A stretch of DNA of 64,000 nt from Rossellomorea aquimaris TF-12. Lineage in GTDB: Bacteria > Bacillota > Bacilli > Bacillales > Bacillaceae_B. The first letter of the stretch is position 1, and the number at the start of each line of letters is the position of its first letter. Of this stretch, positions 20,488-28,957 are shown piece after piece. The position numbers and the translations under genes are program-made. Where the stretch lies: NCBI RefSeq assembly GCF_001648555.1, contig NZ_LQXM01000027.1, forward strand, positions 1 to 64,000, in the 5' to 3' direction. The notes below the pieces were generated by a model, which had not been told where the DNA came from, searched no databases, and saw only the letters and a list, made by a program, of their open reading frames with translations.

Positions 20488-20982
20488 TTAGTACGCTCCA
20501 TCTGAATAAGTTAATTCATAGCTATGTGAGTAAATCTCAAAAATATTTCCGAATGGATCTTCCACATAGACCATGCGATACGGTTTTTCTCCAGGATAAT
20601 ACTCACGTATCGGCATGCGCTGCTTCCCACCATGCTGTTTGATTTTTTCAACCATGCCTTCTACATCAGGATCCTGGATGCAGAAATGGAATAAGCCTGT
20701 TTTCCAGTACTCAAAATTATTGTCAGGCTTTTCATTGTGAGGGAACTCAAAGAGCTCCACCCCGATTTTATCACCTGTTGCAAGGTGGGCGATTCTGAAT
20801 TTTTCCCAATTATTCCCGAATACATCTCGGCACATCTGCCCGATTGCCGTGTCATCATTTTCAACATCGGAAGGTTCCATGATGACATACCAACCAAACA
20901 CCTCTCTGTAAAATGTAACTGCCTCTTCCAGGTTTGGGACGGATAGTCCAATATGAGAAAAAGATCTTGGGTATGGTAACAT
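20488..20982 (-). CDS. VOC (glyoxalase/bleomycin resistance) family protein
   Basis: 164-residue protein with one vicinal-oxygen-chelate fold. SHIGLSVPNLEEAVTFYREVFGWYV is the classic first beta-alpha-beta unit, and YRMVYVEDPFGNIFEIYSHSYE the second, with metal-ligand candidates H (in SHIGLSV) and E (in FEIY). It lacks the residues needed to assign glyoxalase I, a dioxygenase or a resistance protein. The frame opens at 21018; the start at 20982 has GGAGG upstream. Divergent from an HxlR-type regulator that may control it, perhaps in response to a reactive electrophile. Confidence 0.8.
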   Translation of the reverse strand: MLPYPRSFSHIGLSVPNLEEAVTFYREVFGWYVIMEPSDVENDDTAIGQMCRDVFGNNWEKFRIAHLATGDKIGVELFEFPHNEKPDNNFEYWKTGLFHFCIQDPDVEGMVEKIKQHGGKQRMPIREYYPGEKPYRMVYVEDPFGNIFEIYSHSYELTYSDGAY

Positions 20983-21031
20983 CTTACTGATTCCTCCTTT
21001 ATTTTTAATAAGTTTCATCTAACACGTCCTG

Positions 21032-21060
21032 ATTATACGTGACAGGACTTCTCGATGTAA
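21032..21060 (-). promoter_or_regulatory. Promoter of the VOC gene
   Basis: Minus strand TTACAT (21055-21060), 17-base spacer, TATAAT (21032-21037). Confidence 0.65.
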
Positions 21061-21082
21061 GAATGCACTTTTTTGTGAGAAA

Positions 21083-21098
21083 CTAACCTAAAGGTAAG
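21083..21098. promoter_or_regulatory. Dyad in the VOC/HxlR divergent promoter region
   Basis: CTAACCTA / AAGGTAAG, six of eight paired positions, centred on ACCTAAAGGT. Candidate HxlR-type operator placed between the two divergent start sites. Inference only. Confidence 0.4.
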
Positions 21099-21115
21099 AA
21101 AGGAGTGAACAGGAC

Positions 21116-21448
21116 ATGGATACACCAATTGATCAGCATGGAAGACTAAAGTGTTCTATTGAATACACATTGAAGAAAATAGGCGGGAAATGGAAGACCG
21201 TCATTCTTTGGCATTTAGGAACGGATGGCACTCTCCGATACAATGAATTGCGCAGGTTATTACCGGGAGTTGCCCATAAAGTACTGAGTCAGCAACTAAA
21301 AGAACTGGAAGAAGACCGGTTCATCAACCGAACCCAATACGACACCATCCCCCCTAAAGTAGAATACTCCATGACCGAACTCGGCATGACACTCATGCCA
21401 ATCCTTAAACAAATGCACGTTTGGGGAAACGAGCATGGAGATTTTTAG
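21116..21448 (+). CDS. HxlR-family winged-helix transcriptional regulator
   Basis: 110 residues. CSIEYTLKKIGGKWKTVILWHL, then RYNELRRLLPGVAHKVLSQQLKELEEDRFINR is the characteristic HxlR helix-turn-helix and wing, with the conserved N-terminal cysteine (C13) that senses electrophiles or redox in several members. Start follows AGGAGTGAACAGGAC. Divergently transcribed from the VOC gene 134 bases away, a common regulator/target pair. Effector unknown. Confidence 0.9.
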   Translation: MDTPIDQHGRLKCSIEYTLKKIGGKWKTVILWHLGTDGTLRYNELRRLLPGVAHKVLSQQLKELEEDRFINRTQYDTIPPKVEYSMTELGMTLMPILKQMHVWGNEHGDF

Positions 21449-21575
21449 AAGAGGGACGGACCTCCGATTGGTACAATAAACGGACATATTCAAAAGCAAT
21501 AATCTTTACTAAAAGGGCCTTTCATAAACATTGCCGGGCTCCGGAAAGTATTCTGGACAATCTTATAAAGTTTAG

Positions 21576-22607
21576 CTATTGGATAAAGCTTTGATCATGA
21601 AGTTTAAAGAGGAACATCTCGATCATAAGTTCTTTTTTGAGTTTTCCTGTTTTTATTTCATAATCTCCCTGTGAGAGCATTTCCATAATGTCTGCTAGTT
21701 GGCTGTCATTAAAATGTTTTGCCTGTCCTGCAGCTAGCTTCACCCTAAAGGGATGAACTTTTAAAGAGGTGGCAATTTTTTGTTGACCATATCCTCTTCT
21801 TGAAAGCTCTTTAACTCCATAGATTAAACGAAATTGTCCTGCCAGAATAGACAATATTTTTAATGGTTCCTCATTTTGTTTCAGTAAGTCGTAATAAATT
21901 CTTAAGGCTTCGTCTATTCTTCGGTGTACGACCTTATCTACTAATGAAAAGATATTTTGTTCTAGAGAACGTGCTGTTAATTTTTCTACGACGTCTACAT
22001 CGATTCTATTTGTGTCACTTGCATATAGTGAAAGCTTGTCTAATTCTTGAGTAAGCATCATGAGATTCGTCCCTGCTAATGTAAGAAGTAAATCAACTGC
22101 ATCTTCGTCAATTTGAACGGCATGTGAGGCTGCTCTCTCCCTCACCCATGATTTTAACTCATACTCATTTAGCTTTTTTGCTTCAACCACTTCAGATTGT
22201 TTTTTTAAAGCCTTTGTCATTTTCTTTCTCTCGTCTAATTTTTCGTAATGAGCTGTAATGATAAGAATTGTGTATGGTGCAGGTGATTGTATGTATTGTT
22301 CAAACCGTTTTACATTGTGCTCAACCTTCTCTTTTGTTTTTTCCGCGGTTAAAAACACAGGGTTTTGAAGAACTACCACTCTTCTTTCTCCCATAAACGG
22401 GAAGGTTTCAGCATCTTCAATTGCTACTTCAATTGGCGTTTCTTCTAAGTCATAGCTAGAAAAATTAAAATCCATCTCTTCCTCAGAAATCGCAGCTGAT
22501 ACAATTCTTTGTTTTGTTTCATTAATTAAAAATGATTCATTTCCGTACACTAAGTATATGGGGGCAAATTGAGATTTTTCAATGTTTTTCCAAGTATCAA
22601 TAACCAA
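21576..22607 (-). CDS. holA: DNA polymerase III delta subunit
   Basis: 343-residue clamp-loader subunit (B. subtilis yqeN). Seen: APIYLVYGNESFLINETKQRI, the first AAA-like strand and loop, TFPFMGERRVVVLQNP, YTILIITAHYEKLDERKK, ARSLEQNIFSLVDKV, and the C-terminal collar helices (MLSQGDYEIKTGKLKKELMIEMFLF). It opens the sliding clamp during loading. It begins with TTG at 22607 preceded by GGAGAG. Monocistronic, between the VOC/HxlR pair and yqzM. Confidence 0.94.
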   Translation of the reverse strand: MVIDTWKNIEKSQFAPIYLVYGNESFLINETKQRIVSAAISEEEMDFNFSSYDLEETPIEVAIEDAETFPFMGERRVVVLQNPVFLTAEKTKEKVEHNVKRFEQYIQSPAPYTILIITAHYEKLDERKKMTKALKKQSEVVEAKKLNEYELKSWVRERAASHAVQIDEDAVDLLLTLAGTNLMMLTQELDKLSLYASDTNRIDVDVVEKLTARSLEQNIFSLVDKVVHRRIDEALRIYYDLLKQNEEPLKILSILAGQFRLIYGVKELSRRGYGQQKIATSLKVHPFRVKLAAGQAKHFNDSQLADIMEMLSQGDYEIKTGKLKKELMIEMFLFKLHDQSFIQ

Positions 22608-22720
22608 GTCAGCACTCTCCAGTTTTTTCTTTTATCTACTCTATGGTAAAAAAGCTTTTTGGTTTTGACAAGGGGGAAAGGGGACGCCCGTCAAATGGAC
22701 ACCCCCTATATCTATATTAA

Positions 22721-22758
22721 CGTTATCGAGAAAGACCTAGGACCCTTTAACGATAACG
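22721..22758. repeat. Inverted repeat in the holA-yqzM intergenic region
   Basis: CGTTATCG (22721-22728) and CGATAACG (22751-22758) around a 22-base loop centred on CCTAGG. Too little U-run for a normal terminator; could be an operator pair. Confidence 0.4.
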
Positions 22759-22901
22759 GTATTTCCTTTGTTGTGATTAGTGTCACCTTTGCATGGGTAA
22801 CTTATATGTGACAACTCTTGTCAGTAAAGGAAAATGTACAGTGAAGTATAGATTTTTTTCAAGCGATGTTCTATACTAGAATAGAAATAGGAGGGGTAGT
22901 T

Positions 22902-23036
22902 GTGAACCAATTTGAAAAAAGCGTACAATCAAAGAGAAACGATGCAGTAGATTCAGGTGTTGGCTTTATTGTATCTTTTGGATTCTTTGCTATAATGTTC
23001 GTCATTGCAACTGTCATTAAGCTTATTGGATCTTAA
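22902..23036 (+). CDS. yqzM: YqzM family small membrane protein
   Basis: Translation from GTG at 22902 gives 44 residues: NQFEKSVQSKRNDAVDSGVG then FIVSFGFFAIMFVIATVIKL and GS. This is close to B. subtilis YqzM, a one-helix protein between comEC and holA. GGAGGGGTAGTT precedes the start. Function unknown. Too short for ordinary gene callers, but start, length and position all fit. Confidence 0.92.
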   Translation: MNQFEKSVQSKRNDAVDSGVGFIVSFGFFAIMFVIATVIKLIGS

Positions 23037-23044
23037 TGAAAGAT

Positions 23045-23157
23045 AAGGAGCGGACCTTTTAGTTGCTGGTTTCTTCAAATTCCATACTTGGTACTGTTTT
23101 ACTACATAAGTATCAAATGGGTTGAAGATGCCTGACATTTAAATGGGTCTGCTCCTT
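23045..23157. repeat. 113-bp imperfect palindrome between yqzM and comEC
   Basis: Outer arms AAGGAGCGGACC and GGTCTGCTCCTT differ by one G-U position. Inner arms (CTTCAA...ATACTT and AAGTAT...TTGAAG) continue the pairing with small bulges. It ends CTCCTTTTTCTTT on the plus strand. It could be a bidirectional terminator for convergent genes or a small palindromic mobile element. Confidence 0.75.
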
Positions 23158-23192
23158 TTTCTTTAGCGCTTAATTTGTTTTAGTAATACATC

Positions 23193-25481
23193 TTATGGGA
23201 ACTGGGCCGAAAACGTTCCTTCTTTATACCAAAAACGATAGGTTACTGCTCCATTTTCCCCTGTATTTAACACCTTGATTCCATGCCGCTTCAATCTGTC
23301 TATAACTTCAGGATGAGGATGATTAAATCGATTATTTTCACCAGCTGAAATAATGGCAACTGACGGATTTAATTCCGAGAGGAACTCTTCTGTTGTACTC
23401 GTTTTACTTCCATGGTGACCTACTTTTAACACATCCACTTCAAAATCAAAGAATTCCCTGATTATTTCTTCACCTTTTGCTTCCAAATCTCCTGTAAACA
23501 TCCATTTCAGCTGCCCAATTTCAGCATATAATACAATTGAATCGTTATTCCCTTCATACTTATCATCATGAGGTGATATAATATAAAATTGATTGTTTTG
23601 CTCATGCCAGACATGAGGATATTTCACTTCTTTAACAGGAAGATTTTTTTCATAAGCTGCTTTCACAACTTGGTTCATGCCTTCTTTCTGCCAGGAGTTT
23701 GGACTAATGTACACTTCTTTTATGTTCAGTTGGTTTAGTAAATCTTGAGCACCACCAATATGATCTAAGTCACTATGGGTCAAAATCAATTTGTCTAAAG
23801 TGGTTACTCCTTTACTTTTTAAAAAGGGGACGAGGATATCCTCACCAACGGAAAAAGAATGCTGCTTTATCTCCCACTCCTCCTTCGGAAAGCTCATTTC
23901 CCCACCTGTATCAATGAGATACGTTCCTCGATTAAAAGGCTGTTTTATTAGAATTGAATCTCCTTGTCCTACATCAATAAAAATGATTTCCCCAAATGGT
24001 TGATAATTGTTCCAAAGAATATTTCCTGTAAGTACAGTGAAATAAAGAATGAAAGCATATTTACCTTTCCTCCTTTCTATTCCTATAAAAAAAACGATCA
24101 TCACTGCTGCATAAAAAATCGCTATAACAATTGAAGGCTTTCCTATTACGACTGTATTCATCGGTAGATCGCTAAGTAATGAAGACCACCATCCGACGCC
24201 TTTTACCAAATATTCATATAAAATCATTCCCCACTCAGTCACTTTACTGGAAAGAAAACTCATGAAAAATAGAAATAATGTAATTGGAAGTATCACAATT
24301 GAAAAAAGTGGGACATATATGAGATTCGTAAAAAAACCAATGATTGAGAATTCATAAAAGTGATACATCATGATGGGTAAGGATGAAGCTTGAGCAACTG
24401 CTGTCACTTTGAACAGTTGAATAACATAAGAAGAGGAAATGATGTTTTCAGAAGACAAAATGATGGATAAACTTACTACAAATGAAAGCTGAAAGCCTAC
24501 ATTGAACACTGAAAAAGGATTATAAAAAAGATATAAACTAAATATGATGGACAAGCTATCAAGTGTTGTTAAGCTCTTCGACCATCTCCTACTAACAATA
24601 ATAATCATACACATAGAAGAAGCTCTGATTACAGGAGGTGCACCCCCTGTGATCATCGTATAAATGAACAGGAATAGAAGTAATACGTTGTTTACATTCT
24701 CTCTTATCATTCCTATCCTAAGTAATACAAAATAGAGCATGAAGAATACTAAACCGACATGCAATCCTGATATGGCCAATAAATGCACAACACCTAATTC
24801 CCGAAAGGTATTCATAACCTCTTCAGGAATACGCTCTGATTCACCAAAAATCAACGCCTGTGTAACTCCTATTGTTGACAAGGGGAATGTATTTTCAATA
24901 TGTCTTAAACCATCAAATCTCCATTGCATTAGAGAATACTTCAACGAATGATGTATAGTGCATTCTTCAATTGTTTTAATGGATAGGATGAAAAATATCT
25001 GCTGTTGGTAAAGGTATTGTTTGTAGTTAAACATATTAGGGTTTCTATTTTCATTCGGCTGTGAAAATTCCCCCTTCACCCTACACGTAGCACCTGGCTT
25101 TAAACCTTTAAGAAGCTTTTTATCTTCCTTTGTGGGTATGAGATAGCGTAACATAATATCTTCTTTTTTTATCTTTCCTCTACTTACAAATGTATTTCCA
25201 TCTATTGAAGGGATATCGTTTATTGTGATAGTGAATTTTTCAGAAGAGATGTCGTTGTAACTAAGGGAGGTTTGATGATTTTTTTCCTGGATTATTGCAT
25301 TCAAAAAGGATAGAAGGATGAATAGAAGAGATAAAAAAAGAACCGTTGTTTTTTCTTTTCTAAGAAAGAGGGAGAGCAGAAGAACTCCAAAGAAGAAAGC
25401 ACCCCAATACCATTGAAGTGCCATGAGTGTTCCTGACAGTGTGGATAATGCCAGATAAAGGGCAAGACCTTTATTCATCAT
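23193..25481 (-). CDS. comEC: DNA uptake channel protein ComEC/Rec2
   Basis: 762-residue membrane protein forming the transformation pore. N-terminal helices and DUF4131 domain, then the Competence domain (ALIFGESERIPEEVMNTFRELGVVHLLAISGLHVGLV), several transmembrane segments to about residue 480, and a C-terminal metallo-beta-lactamase-like domain with IIFIDVGQGDSILIKQ and THSDLDHIGG, likely the nuclease that degrades the non-transported strand. Start overlaps the end of comEB by 11 bases with no strong ribosome binding site, so translational coupling is likely. Complete for the family. Confidence 0.95.
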   Translation of the reverse strand: MMNKGLALYLALSTLSGTLMALQWYWGAFFFGVLLLSLFLRKEKTTVLFLSLLFILLSFLNAIIQEKNHQTSLSYNDISSEKFTITINDIPSIDGNTFVSRGKIKKEDIMLRYLIPTKEDKKLLKGLKPGATCRVKGEFSQPNENRNPNMFNYKQYLYQQQIFFILSIKTIEECTIHHSLKYSLMQWRFDGLRHIENTFPLSTIGVTQALIFGESERIPEEVMNTFRELGVVHLLAISGLHVGLVFFMLYFVLLRIGMIRENVNNVLLLFLFIYTMITGGAPPVIRASSMCMIIIVSRRWSKSLTTLDSLSIIFSLYLFYNPFSVFNVGFQLSFVVSLSIILSSENIISSSYVIQLFKVTAVAQASSLPIMMYHFYEFSIIGFFTNLIYVPLFSIVILPITLFLFFMSFLSSKVTEWGMILYEYLVKGVGWWSSLLSDLPMNTVVIGKPSIVIAIFYAAVMIVFFIGIERRKGKYAFILYFTVLTGNILWNNYQPFGEIIFIDVGQGDSILIKQPFNRGTYLIDTGGEMSFPKEEWEIKQHSFSVGEDILVPFLKSKGVTTLDKLILTHSDLDHIGGAQDLLNQLNIKEVYISPNSWQKEGMNQVVKAAYEKNLPVKEVKYPHVWHEQNNQFYIISPHDDKYEGNNDSIVLYAEIGQLKWMFTGDLEAKGEEIIREFFDFEVDVLKVGHHGSKTSTTEEFLSELNPSVAIISAGENNRFNHPHPEVIDRLKRHGIKVLNTGENGAVTYRFWYKEGTFSAQFP

Positions 25482-26043
25482 TAAAAAGTCTTATGTATTC
25501 ATTTTCAAAATGAGCGATTTTTTCTTCGTTCTCTCCTTGATTTCTCAACTCTTGAATTAATTCCAAAATCAAATGAGATTTTTCTTTAAAATTTGAATCT
25601 AAACTATTTTCATGGAATGGTACTTTTTCCACCTGGACTTCTGCTTGTTTAAAGAGTTCCAGCGCATAGGGATGATTCTTGTAATCCTTAGCATAATACA
25701 CAGTTTTAATTCCGGCCTGAATTAATGCCTTACAGCATTGCAGGCATGGAAAATGAGTCACGTAAACGTCTGAATTTTTTGTAGGAACTCCAAATTTTGA
25801 ACATTGCAACACAGCATTCATTTCGGCATGAATGGTTCTAACGCAATGATTATCTATTACATAACAGCCTTCATCAATACAGTGGTCTCCCCCTGCTATT
25901 GACCCGTTATAGCCACCTGCAATAATACGTTTTTCTCGAACAATTGTGGCTCCAACTGCAAGTCTCGTGCAAGTGCTTCGTAATGCAAGTAGATGACTTT
26001 GTGCCATAAAATATTGATGCCAAGCTATTCTTTCCATTCCCAT
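25471..26043 (-). CDS. comEB: ComEB, dCMP deaminase family
   Basis: 190 residues. Zinc deaminase motifs IHAEMNAVLQCSKFG (H/E) and FPCLQCCKALIQAGI (PCxxC), plus AVGATIVREKRIIAGGYNGS. Sits between comEA and comEC as in B. subtilis; deamination of dCMP is the family reaction, and the protein is not required for DNA uptake there. Slightly longer than usual. Start at 26043 gives MGMERIAWHQYFMAQSH; the second methionine (MERIAW) is an alternative. Confidence 0.93.
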   Translation of the reverse strand: MGMERIAWHQYFMAQSHLLALRSTCTRLAVGATIVREKRIIAGGYNGSIAGGDHCIDEGCYVIDNHCVRTIHAEMNAVLQCSKFGVPTKNSDVYVTHFPCLQCCKALIQAGIKTVYYAKDYKNHPYALELFKQAEVQVEKVPFHENSLDSNFKEKSHLILELIQELRNQGENEEKIAHFENEYIRLFNDE

Positions 26044-26096
26044 ACTCCTTTCCCTTTTCTGTATAAGTGTATAAATAGTTGAAGCATTTCGTCAAT

Positions 26097-26720
26097 TCAT
26101 TGGACAAAAATATATTCTTTTAATTTTTCAAATGTTTTCTCCCCCACCCCAGAAATCTCTTTAATATCTTCTATTTTTTGATAAGGACCGTTTTCCTCCC
26201 TATACTTTACAAACGCTGTCGCCTTGGATGGACCTATTCCTGGTAACGTTTCAAAATCTTCTTTAGAAGCTGTATTCAGGTCAACCCTTTGTATAGATGA
26301 GCTTGTTCCCTTTTGTGTAATGAGTTGTGCATCTGCCTCCATTTCTCCTATTTTCGGAACGTATATTAACATTTCATCTGTTACCTTGACTGCCAAGTTA
26401 ATCAGTTTTTTGTCTGCTTCTTCAGTAAATCCCCCTGCCTGATCAATAACAAATTTCAAGCGTTCTCCCTGTTCTACTTCATATAAGCCAGGAAATGCTA
26501 CCTCTCCTTTTACATCTACAAACACATTATTTTTTTCATTTATTTTCGTCTCATCCCTTTTAGCAGTAGTTTCTTCCATTTTTTCACGGAAAGGAAGTTC
26601 CAAATTTTTTTCTTCAACGGGATCGTTTGAAGTGGTATTAACGAAGAAAACTACCATACAAACCACCCCAATACCAATTACAACCAGAATCGTATTGTAC
26701 TTTTCAATTAAGGGCTGCAC
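26097..26720 (-). CDS. comEA: Competence DNA receptor ComEA
   Basis: 207 residues. One N-terminal membrane anchor (TILVVIGIGVVCMVVFFV), an SLBB-type domain (VFVDVKGEVAFPGLYEV), a linker, and two C-terminal helix-hairpin-helix motifs (DLNTASKEDFETLPGIGPSK, IKEISGVGEKTFEKLKEY) that bind double-stranded DNA outside the membrane. The start is GTG at 26720, seven bases after GAGGTG; the overlapping ATG is out of frame and stops at once. First gene of comEA-comEB-comEC; no clear ComK box seen by eye. Confidence 0.95.
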   Translation of the reverse strand: MQPLIEKYNTILVVIGIGVVCMVVFFVNTTSNDPVEEKNLELPFREKMEETTAKRDETKINEKNNVFVDVKGEVAFPGLYEVEQGERLKFVIDQAGGFTEEADKKLINLAVKVTDEMLIYVPKIGEMEADAQLITQKGTSSSIQRVDLNTASKEDFETLPGIGPSKATAFVKYREENGPYQKIEDIKEISGVGEKTFEKLKEYIFVQ

Positions 26721-26802
26721 ATGAAATCACCTCTAATGGAATATTCGTTATGTGGAATTCATAAGTTTTAGGAGAGAGCGTATGAAAGAAGGAGGGCTGT
26801 AC

Positions 26803-27624
26803 ATGAAGATAGGTATTATCGGAACTGGGAATATGGGGAAAATCATCATCGAAGCTCTCATAGAATCAAGAGCGATTTCTCCTTCAAATCTCATGATTAC
26901 AAATCGAACGGTCAAAAAAGCAGAAGAGATAAAAGAAAGATTCCAAACAGTAAATGTTTTTCATTCAAACGAAGAGGTTATTCACTCATCAGATTTACTT
27001 TTTATTTGTGTTAAACCTCATGATGTATTTAAAATCATTCAAGAAAATAAAAACAGTTTCTCAATAGAGAAATGCGTCGTTTCCATAACAAGCCCTGTGA
27101 GTGTACACCAATTACAATCTGTATTATCCTGTTCGTGTGCAAGATTCATACCTAGCATCACCAATCGTGCTCTTAGTGGAGTATCTCTATTAACATACGG
27201 TAGTCAATGTAGTGATCAATGGAAAAATGTGTTGTCAGAGCTGGCAGGAAAGATTTCAACACCCGTTCTCATTGATGAAAACGTAACAAGAGTGGCCTCA
27301 GATATCGTCAGCTGTGGACCAGCATTTTTCAGTTATCTTACTCAACGTTTTATAGATGCGGCAGTGGAAGTAACGGAGATCGATAAAGAAACAGCGACTA
27401 TCTTAGCTTCAGAAATGCTTGTAGGACTTGGAGATTTACTTAAGAAAGATATATATACTCTTCCTACTTTACAGGAAAAAGTATGTGTAAAAGGTGGGGT
27501 GACAGGGATTGGCATAGGCGTCATGGAGAAAGAATTAGGAGATGTATTTCAGCAGTTGTTTAAAGGTACTCAAGAGAAATTTGAGGATGACATCGCTAAA
27601 ACAACATCACAGTTTGGGGTCTAA
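26803..27624 (+). CDS. comER: Late competence protein ComER (pyrroline-5-carboxylate reductase-like)
   Basis: 273-residue Rossmann-fold protein of the ProC family: MKIGIIGTGNMGKIIIEALI at the N-terminus and SCGPAFFSYLTQRFIDAA...EKVCVKGGVTGIGIGVME near the C-terminus. The upstream frame is open from 26752, but the methionine at 26803 has AGGAGGG just upstream. Divergent from comEA by 82 bases as in B. subtilis. Despite ProC similarity, a proline-synthesis role is unproven for ComER. Confidence 0.9.
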   Translation: MKIGIIGTGNMGKIIIEALIESRAISPSNLMITNRTVKKAEEIKERFQTVNVFHSNEEVIHSSDLLFICVKPHDVFKIIQENKNSFSIEKCVVSITSPVSVHQLQSVLSCSCARFIPSITNRALSGVSLLTYGSQCSDQWKNVLSELAGKISTPVLIDENVTRVASDIVSCGPAFFSYLTQRFIDAAVEVTEIDKETATILASEMLVGLGDLLKKDIYTLPTLQEKVCVKGGVTGIGIGVMEKELGDVFQQLFKGTQEKFEDDIAKTTSQFGV

Positions 27625-27684
27625 TCTAGACTCCTTTTTTAATTCGACAAAAAAAGTAAAATTCCTTCAATAAATTACAAAAAC

Positions 27685-27722
27685 AGAAAGAACCTTTCTA
27701 AAAAAGAAGGGTTCTTTTATTA
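27685..27722 (+). terminator. Terminator of comER
   Basis: AAAGAACC / GGTTCTTT outer stem with an inner TTTCT/AGAAG extension and TTTTATTAT tail. Confidence 0.8.
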
Positions 27723-27754
27723 TCGTACAACTACACACCCTATAATTTAATTTG

Positions 27755-27763
27755 TGGTATAAT
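27755..27763 (+). promoter_or_regulatory. Extended -10 promoter for the DUF4083 gene
   Basis: TGGTATAAT: TGn directly before a consensus TATAAT, 27 bases upstream of the start. No good -35. Confidence 0.55.
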
Positions 27764-27789
27764 TATCCAAAAAGATAGGGGGGGGAATT

Positions 27790-27972
27790 ATGTACATTAA
27801 TGATTTTTTTTATTCAACTGTCATAATTTCATTACTACTTTTAGGAGCTCTTTCCTTTACCCTTTTCATCCGGAGATTGCTTATTAATACAAAGTTCAAA
27901 TCCAATACTTCTAATGATATCAACAAGAAATTAGATAGAATTATTGAATTGCTTGAAAAGGAATCTAAATAA
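27790..27972 (+). CDS. DUF4083-like small membrane protein
   Basis: 60 residues: one N-terminal transmembrane helix (FFYSTVIISLLLLGALSFTLFI), a basic segment, and a short coiled-coil tail KKLDRIIELLEKESK that matches the C-terminal signature I associate with DUF4083 proteins of Bacillaceae. Preceded by an unusually G-rich site (GATAGGGGGGGGAATT). Own promoter. Function unknown. Alone between comER and the yqeM gene. Confidence 0.72.
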   Translation: MYINDFFYSTVIISLLLLGALSFTLFIRRLLINTKFKSNTSNDINKKLDRIIELLEKESK

Positions 27973-28117
27973 TCCCAGGTGAAAATGTAGGTTTTTATTT
28001 GTGTAAAGGATTATTAATGAACCCCTTACCCCACCCACATATCAGGGTAAACCTGATAAATAGCAGTAAAACTAATTTCAGCTTAAAATATAATGAAACA
28101 TTGAGGTGTAATTAAAA

Positions 28118-28156
28118 AATTAGCAACCAAATCATTATATGATATGGTTGCTAAAA
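28118..28156 (-). terminator. Terminator of the yqeG-yqeM operon
   Basis: TTAGCAACCA / TGGTTGCTAA perfect outer stem with a further ATCA/TGAT pairing inside, followed on the minus strand by TTTTTTAATT. Confidence 0.88.
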
Positions 28157-28165
28157 TGGTTTATA

Positions 28166-28192
28166 ATTCGGTTCCCTGTTTTCAAAACCGAA
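28166..28192. terminator. Second hairpin after yqeM
   Basis: TTCGGTT, ten-base loop, AACCGAA, about 15 bases after the yqeM stop. It lacks a good T-run; probably an auxiliary hairpin. Confidence 0.45.
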
Positions 28193-28204
28193 CCCGCTGT
28201 TCTT

Positions 28205-28957
28205 TTATATTTTCTTTTTTCTACATGCAAAAAAGATTCTTTCACTTTGATCTGTAGGTTCATCCTCTGAAAAATCAGCAGATACACTCAACACCTCAAA
28301 ACCAGCATTAGATAGCATATTCTTCATCATTAGAATTGGATATGTTCTTTGCCTGTGCAACTCTTCTACACGTTCATACAGATTTGTTTCTTCATCTAAA
28401 ACAAAAAAAGTTAACTCATGTTCAACGCTATTTGGTGATTCCCCAGGAAAACAATCCCAAATATAAGATACACTTTCATCAGTATGGGTAAAGGTTTGGT
28501 TTATAAAAATTTGCGTCATCTTGAAAATGGAATGAACGTCGAACAAAAACAAACCATCCCATTTCAAATGATGATAAACCCCTTTAAATGTATTCTCAAC
28601 ATCCTGTTCATCTTTCAAGTAATTGAGAGAATCACAAAATATGGTGATTAAATCATATTCACCTAAAGAATCAAGTTTACACATGTCTTGTTGAAATAGT
28701 GAAAGCTTTACATTTTCCTCTAAGGATTTTTCTTGGGCGATCATGAGCATGTCTTCAGAAAGATCAACACCAGTAACAGTGTATCCATTTTTAGCTAGAC
28801 GAATAGATAATTCCCCTGTTCCACAGGCAATGTCTAGCACGTCACGTACCGGGATGGAGCACGCCTGTACTTGTTTGTTCACATAGTCTAACCAGCGTTC
28901 ATAAGGGACGTCCTGCATTAAATAATCATATATATAAGCAAAACGCTCATAACTCAT
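28205..28957 (-). CDS. yqeM: Class I SAM-dependent methyltransferase YqeM
   Basis: 250 residues. SAM-binding motif I VLDIACGTGELSIRLA, acidic motif TGVDLSEDMLMIAQE, and LITIFCDSLNYLK in motif III. N-terminus MSYERFAYIYDYLMQDVPYERW is typical of YqeM. Substrate unknown. Start follows the rsfS stop without a gap, so the two are coupled; last gene of the operon. Confidence 0.92.
   Translation of the reverse strand: MSYERFAYIYDYLMQDVPYERWLDYVNKQVQACSIPVRDVLDIACGTGELSIRLAKNGYTVTGVDLSEDMLMIAQEKSLEENVKLSLFQQDMCKLDSLGEYDLITIFCDSLNYLKDEQDVENTFKGVYHHLKWDGLFLFDVHSIFKMTQIFINQTFTHTDESVSYIWDCFPGESPNSVEHELTFFVLDEETNLYERVEELHRQRTYPILMMKNMLSNAGFEVLSVSADFSEDEPTDQSERIFFACRKKKI

Noticed and set aside
20304-20642. 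112-codon plus-strand frame upstream of the VOC gene
   Set aside because: Half antisense to the VOC gene, half in repeat-like DNA; basic low-complexity product without start signal.
22902-23000. Forespore-type promoter of yqzM
   Set aside because: Upstream GTATA and TATACTA elements have unsuitable spacing (20-21 bases), so I did not call a sigma-F/G promoter.
22953-23138. 61-codon minus-strand frame over yqzM
   Set aside because: Overlaps yqzM and the long palindrome; no ribosome binding site and low-quality sequence.
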